DNA of 7,074 bases from an uncultured Erysipelotrichaceae bacterium (GTDB lineage: Bacteria; Bacillota_I; Bacilli_A; Erysipelotrichales; Coprobacillaceae), in contig URQL01000085.1 of the NCBI GenBank assembly GCA_900550005.1, positions 1-7,074 on the forward strand, in the 5' to 3' direction. The position numbers and the translations under genes were made by a program. The notes beneath the pieces are model-generated. The model worked only from the letters and a program-made list of their open reading frames with translations, had not been told where the DNA came from and did no database searches. Numbering within the stretch: the first letter of the stretch is position 1; the number at the start of each line of letters is the position of its first letter. This document shows, one piece after another, positions 5,453 through 7,074 of this stretch.

Positions 5453-5460
5453 ATTTAATA

Positions 5461-7074
5461 ATGAAGAAATTTTTATCATCATTATTAGTCGCTGCTATGG
5501 CATTCACTTTAGCTGGATGTTCTGGTAGTAAATCTTCAGACGGTTTGAAAACATTCAACGACTATCAAACACAACGTAATGAAATGGAAACATTTAACTA
5601 CTTAGTGTCTGCTAGTTCAATTGACTTAAATGTTTTACCAAACTGTGTTGATGGTTTACTTGAAAACGACACTAACGGTGGCGTTAAAGAATGTTTAGCT
5701 GAAAAGTGGGAACATAACGACGACACAACTGAATGGACATTCCACTTAAGAGATGGTCTTAAATGGTATGATTCAAAAGGAGAAGAAGTTGCAGACTTAA
5801 CTGCAGAAGACTTTGTTACAGCTTTAAGATGGATCTTAACTGATTCAAATGGTTCTAACAATACATCAATGCCTCGTGAAATGATCAAAGGTGCTGCTGA
5901 ATACAATGATGCTTCAATCGCTGGTGCAGATCAAGCAACTTTAGATGAATTATGGAAAAACGTAGGTGTTGAAGCTGTTGATGAAAAAACAGTTAAATAC
6001 ACAATGGTTGCTCCAAAACCATACTTTGATACAGCTACTACTTATGCTTCATTCTACCCAGCTCCAACTGATTTCATCACTGAAAAAGGTGAAAACTTTG
6101 GGGTTAAAGGGGATATCGACAGTATCTTATACTGTGGAGCTTACACAATGACAGAATTCACTGATGGTGCAAGCAAAACTTTAACTAAAAACCCTAAATA
6201 TTGGGATGCTTCAAATGTTCCATTTGATACAGTTAATATTACTATGATTGAATCAAATGAAAAAGCTTACCAATTATATCAAACAGGTGAATTAGATTAT
6301 GCAAAATTAACAATTGCTGATTTAAAAACTGAACATGATAACGGAAATAAAAACTTAGTTGAAACAAGAAGAGGTCAACACGTTTATACTATCTTCTTTA
6401 ACCAAACTGTAAACTCTGAATTAGAAGGTGCAGGAGATTGGAATAAAGCTGCTGCTAACACAAGCTTTAGACAAGCTTGGTATTATGGAATTGATTTCAC
6501 TAAATTTATTGAAAGATCTAACTCAATCAATCCAAACAAATTAACATCTAACACATTAACTGCAAGGAATTTAGCCGCTACATCTGATGGTAAAGATTAC
6601 ACTACATTAGTTAATGAAAAAATGGGATATGCAGGGAAAAACGCTGAAAACGGTGCTGAAAGATTAGATGCTACAAAAGCTAAAGAAGCTAAAGATAAAG
6701 CTATTTCTGAATTAACAGCTCAAGGTGTTACATTCCCAGTTAAAGCATACTATGCTTATAAATCAGGAGATCAATCTTCAGAAGAATCTTACTTAACAAT
6801 GAAACAAGTTATTGAAGATGCATTAGGAACTGATTTTGTAGAAGTAGTTGGTCAACCTTATATCAAATCATCAACTTCTGAAATTACTAATGTTAATAAA
6901 ATGTCAATCACTTTAAGTGGTTGGGGTGCTGACTATGGTGATCCATATAACTTCTTACTTCAATTTACTGACTTAGAAGGTAACTTCATGAATGGTAGAA
7001 ATATGCACTCTACTGATGAAAAATTAAACGAATTAGTTACAAAAGCTAACGCAATCGTTGATTTAGATGAAAGA
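5461..7074 (+). CDS. Peptide ABC transporter substrate-binding lipoprotein (OppA-like), 3'-truncated by window
   Basis: The frame is open from the ATG at 5461 to the window end, giving 538 residues without a stop. The N-terminus is a lipoprotein signal: MKK, a hydrophobic core and the lipobox LAGC, with Cys20 as the lipid-modified residue. The mature protein should be anchored to the outer face of the membrane. The rest matches family 5 solute-binding proteins (SBP_bac_5): EWTFHLRDGLKWYDSKG (91-107), the LTAEDFVTALRW segment (113-124), KNPKYWD (243-249) and LSGWGADYGDP near residues 485-495. Such proteins capture oligopeptides for an Opp/App-type importer. The permease and ATPase genes are not in view and may lie downstream. 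Family members are usually about 530-650 residues, so little may be missing. Phe TTC and Asn AAC codons are commoner than in neighbouring genes, as expected of a highly expressed gene. Other ligands are possible. Confidence 0.92.
   Translation, partial: MKKFLSSLLVAAMAFTLAGCSGSKSSDGLKTFNDYQTQRNEMETFNYLVSASSIDLNVLPNCVDGLLENDTNGGVKECLAEKWEHNDDTTEWTFHLRDGLKWYDSKGEEVADLTAEDFVTALRWILTDSNGSNNTSMPREMIKGAAEYNDASIAGADQATLDELWKNVGVEAVDEKTVKYTMVAPKPYFDTATTYASFYPAPTDFITEKGENFGVKGDIDSILYCGAYTMTEFTDGASKTLTKNPKYWDASNVPFDTVNITMIESNEKAYQLYQTGELDYAKLTIADLKTEHDNGNKNLVETRRGQHVYTIFFNQTVNSELEGAGDWNKAAANTSFRQAWYYGIDFTKFIERSNSINPNKLTSNTLTARNLAATSDGKDYTTLVNEKMGYAGKNAENGAERLDATKAKEAKDKAISELTAQGVTFPVKAYYAYKSGDQSSEESYLTMKQVIEDALGTDFVEVVGQPYIKSSTSEITNVNKMSITLSGWGADYGDPYNFLLQFTDLEGNFMNGRNMHSTDEKLNELVTKANAIVDLDER

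Larger units (their letters stand above)
4996..5460. other. 465-bp divergent intergenic control region, no gene found
   Basis: No credible coding region exists here; the longest starts give two- to six-codon frames (ATG at 5172 and 5198). The left part holds the tmcAL promoter and leader. The middle (about 5130-5240) has two purine-rich, ribosome-site-like stretches (AAGAGGG near 5178-5184 and AAAAAAGGGGG at 5205-5215) with no open frame behind either. They may be relics of a lost gene or chance. The right half holds two inverted copies of ATTGTATACATT, a series of T-tract/A-tract palindromes, an A-rich element and the oppA promoter. A weak plus-strand promoter (TTGTAA 5148-5153, 17 bp, TATGGT 5171-5176) can be drawn but is not convincing. 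Confidence 0.6.

Noticed and set aside
5400..5460. T-box or other riboswitch in the oppA leader
   Set aside because: The leader is only about 55 nt with one small stem and no AGGGTGGNACCGCG-type T-box sequence or terminator/antiterminator pair.
5598..5906. Minus-strand open frame of about 100 codons
   Set aside because: It lies wholly opposite the OppA-like gene, has no ribosome site, and its low-complexity Ser/Val-rich translation resembles no family I recognise. It is an antisense shadow.
5966..6151. Alternative plus-strand frame inside the OppA-like gene
   Set aside because: It is Leu/Gln-rich out-of-frame reading of a clearly coding region.

Overview
The window looks like a chromosomal segment of a low-GC Gram-positive bacterium (Bacillota). 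Four things support this: strongly AT-biased coding and intergenic DNA, GGAGG/GGGGG-type ribosome sites, the MurT/GatD pair that amidates lipid II in Gram-positives, and a YlbM/TmcAL-type tRNA-modification enzyme. An Erysipelotrichia-like or related gut Firmicute is my best guess from general resemblance, but the sequence alone does not prove the class. There is no sign of a mobile element, CRISPR array, tRNA or rRNA.

Layout. (1) Bases 1-1581, plus strand: the 3' part of an ATP-grasp ligase gene (5' end outside the window), followed 18 bp later by a complete alpha/beta-hydrolase 'esterase family' gene; the two look like one operon of unassigned function. (2) Bases 1587-1688: two back-to-back hairpin terminators between convergent genes. 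(3) Bases 1698-4995, minus strand: tmcAL, then murT, then gatD in transcription order. TmcAL activates acetate for acetylation of the elongator tRNA-Met wobble cytidine. MurT and GatD form the lipid II isoglutaminyl synthase. Promoters are visible upstream of tmcAL and, overlapping the tmcAL 3' end, upstream of murT. (4) Bases 4996-5460: a 465-bp intergenic region between divergent genes, rich in palindromes, A/T tracts and inverted motifs, with a strong promoter at its right end. (5) Bases 5461-7074, plus strand: a peptide-type ABC-transporter substrate-binding lipoprotein (OppA-like), cut off by the window end.

How the genes relate. murT and gatD are functionally coupled: GatD hydrolyses glutamine and passes ammonia to MurT, which amidates the D-Glu of lipid II. 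tmcAL is a translation-quality gene that merely shares their orientation and perhaps some transcript. The oppA-like gene appears independently and strongly expressed: near-consensus promoter, A-rich upstream element, strong ribosome site, and codons richer in TTC/AAC than its neighbours. The most open functional question is the ATP-grasp/esterase pair. The most open regulatory questions are the oppA control region and a hairpin lying between the murT ribosome site and its start codon.
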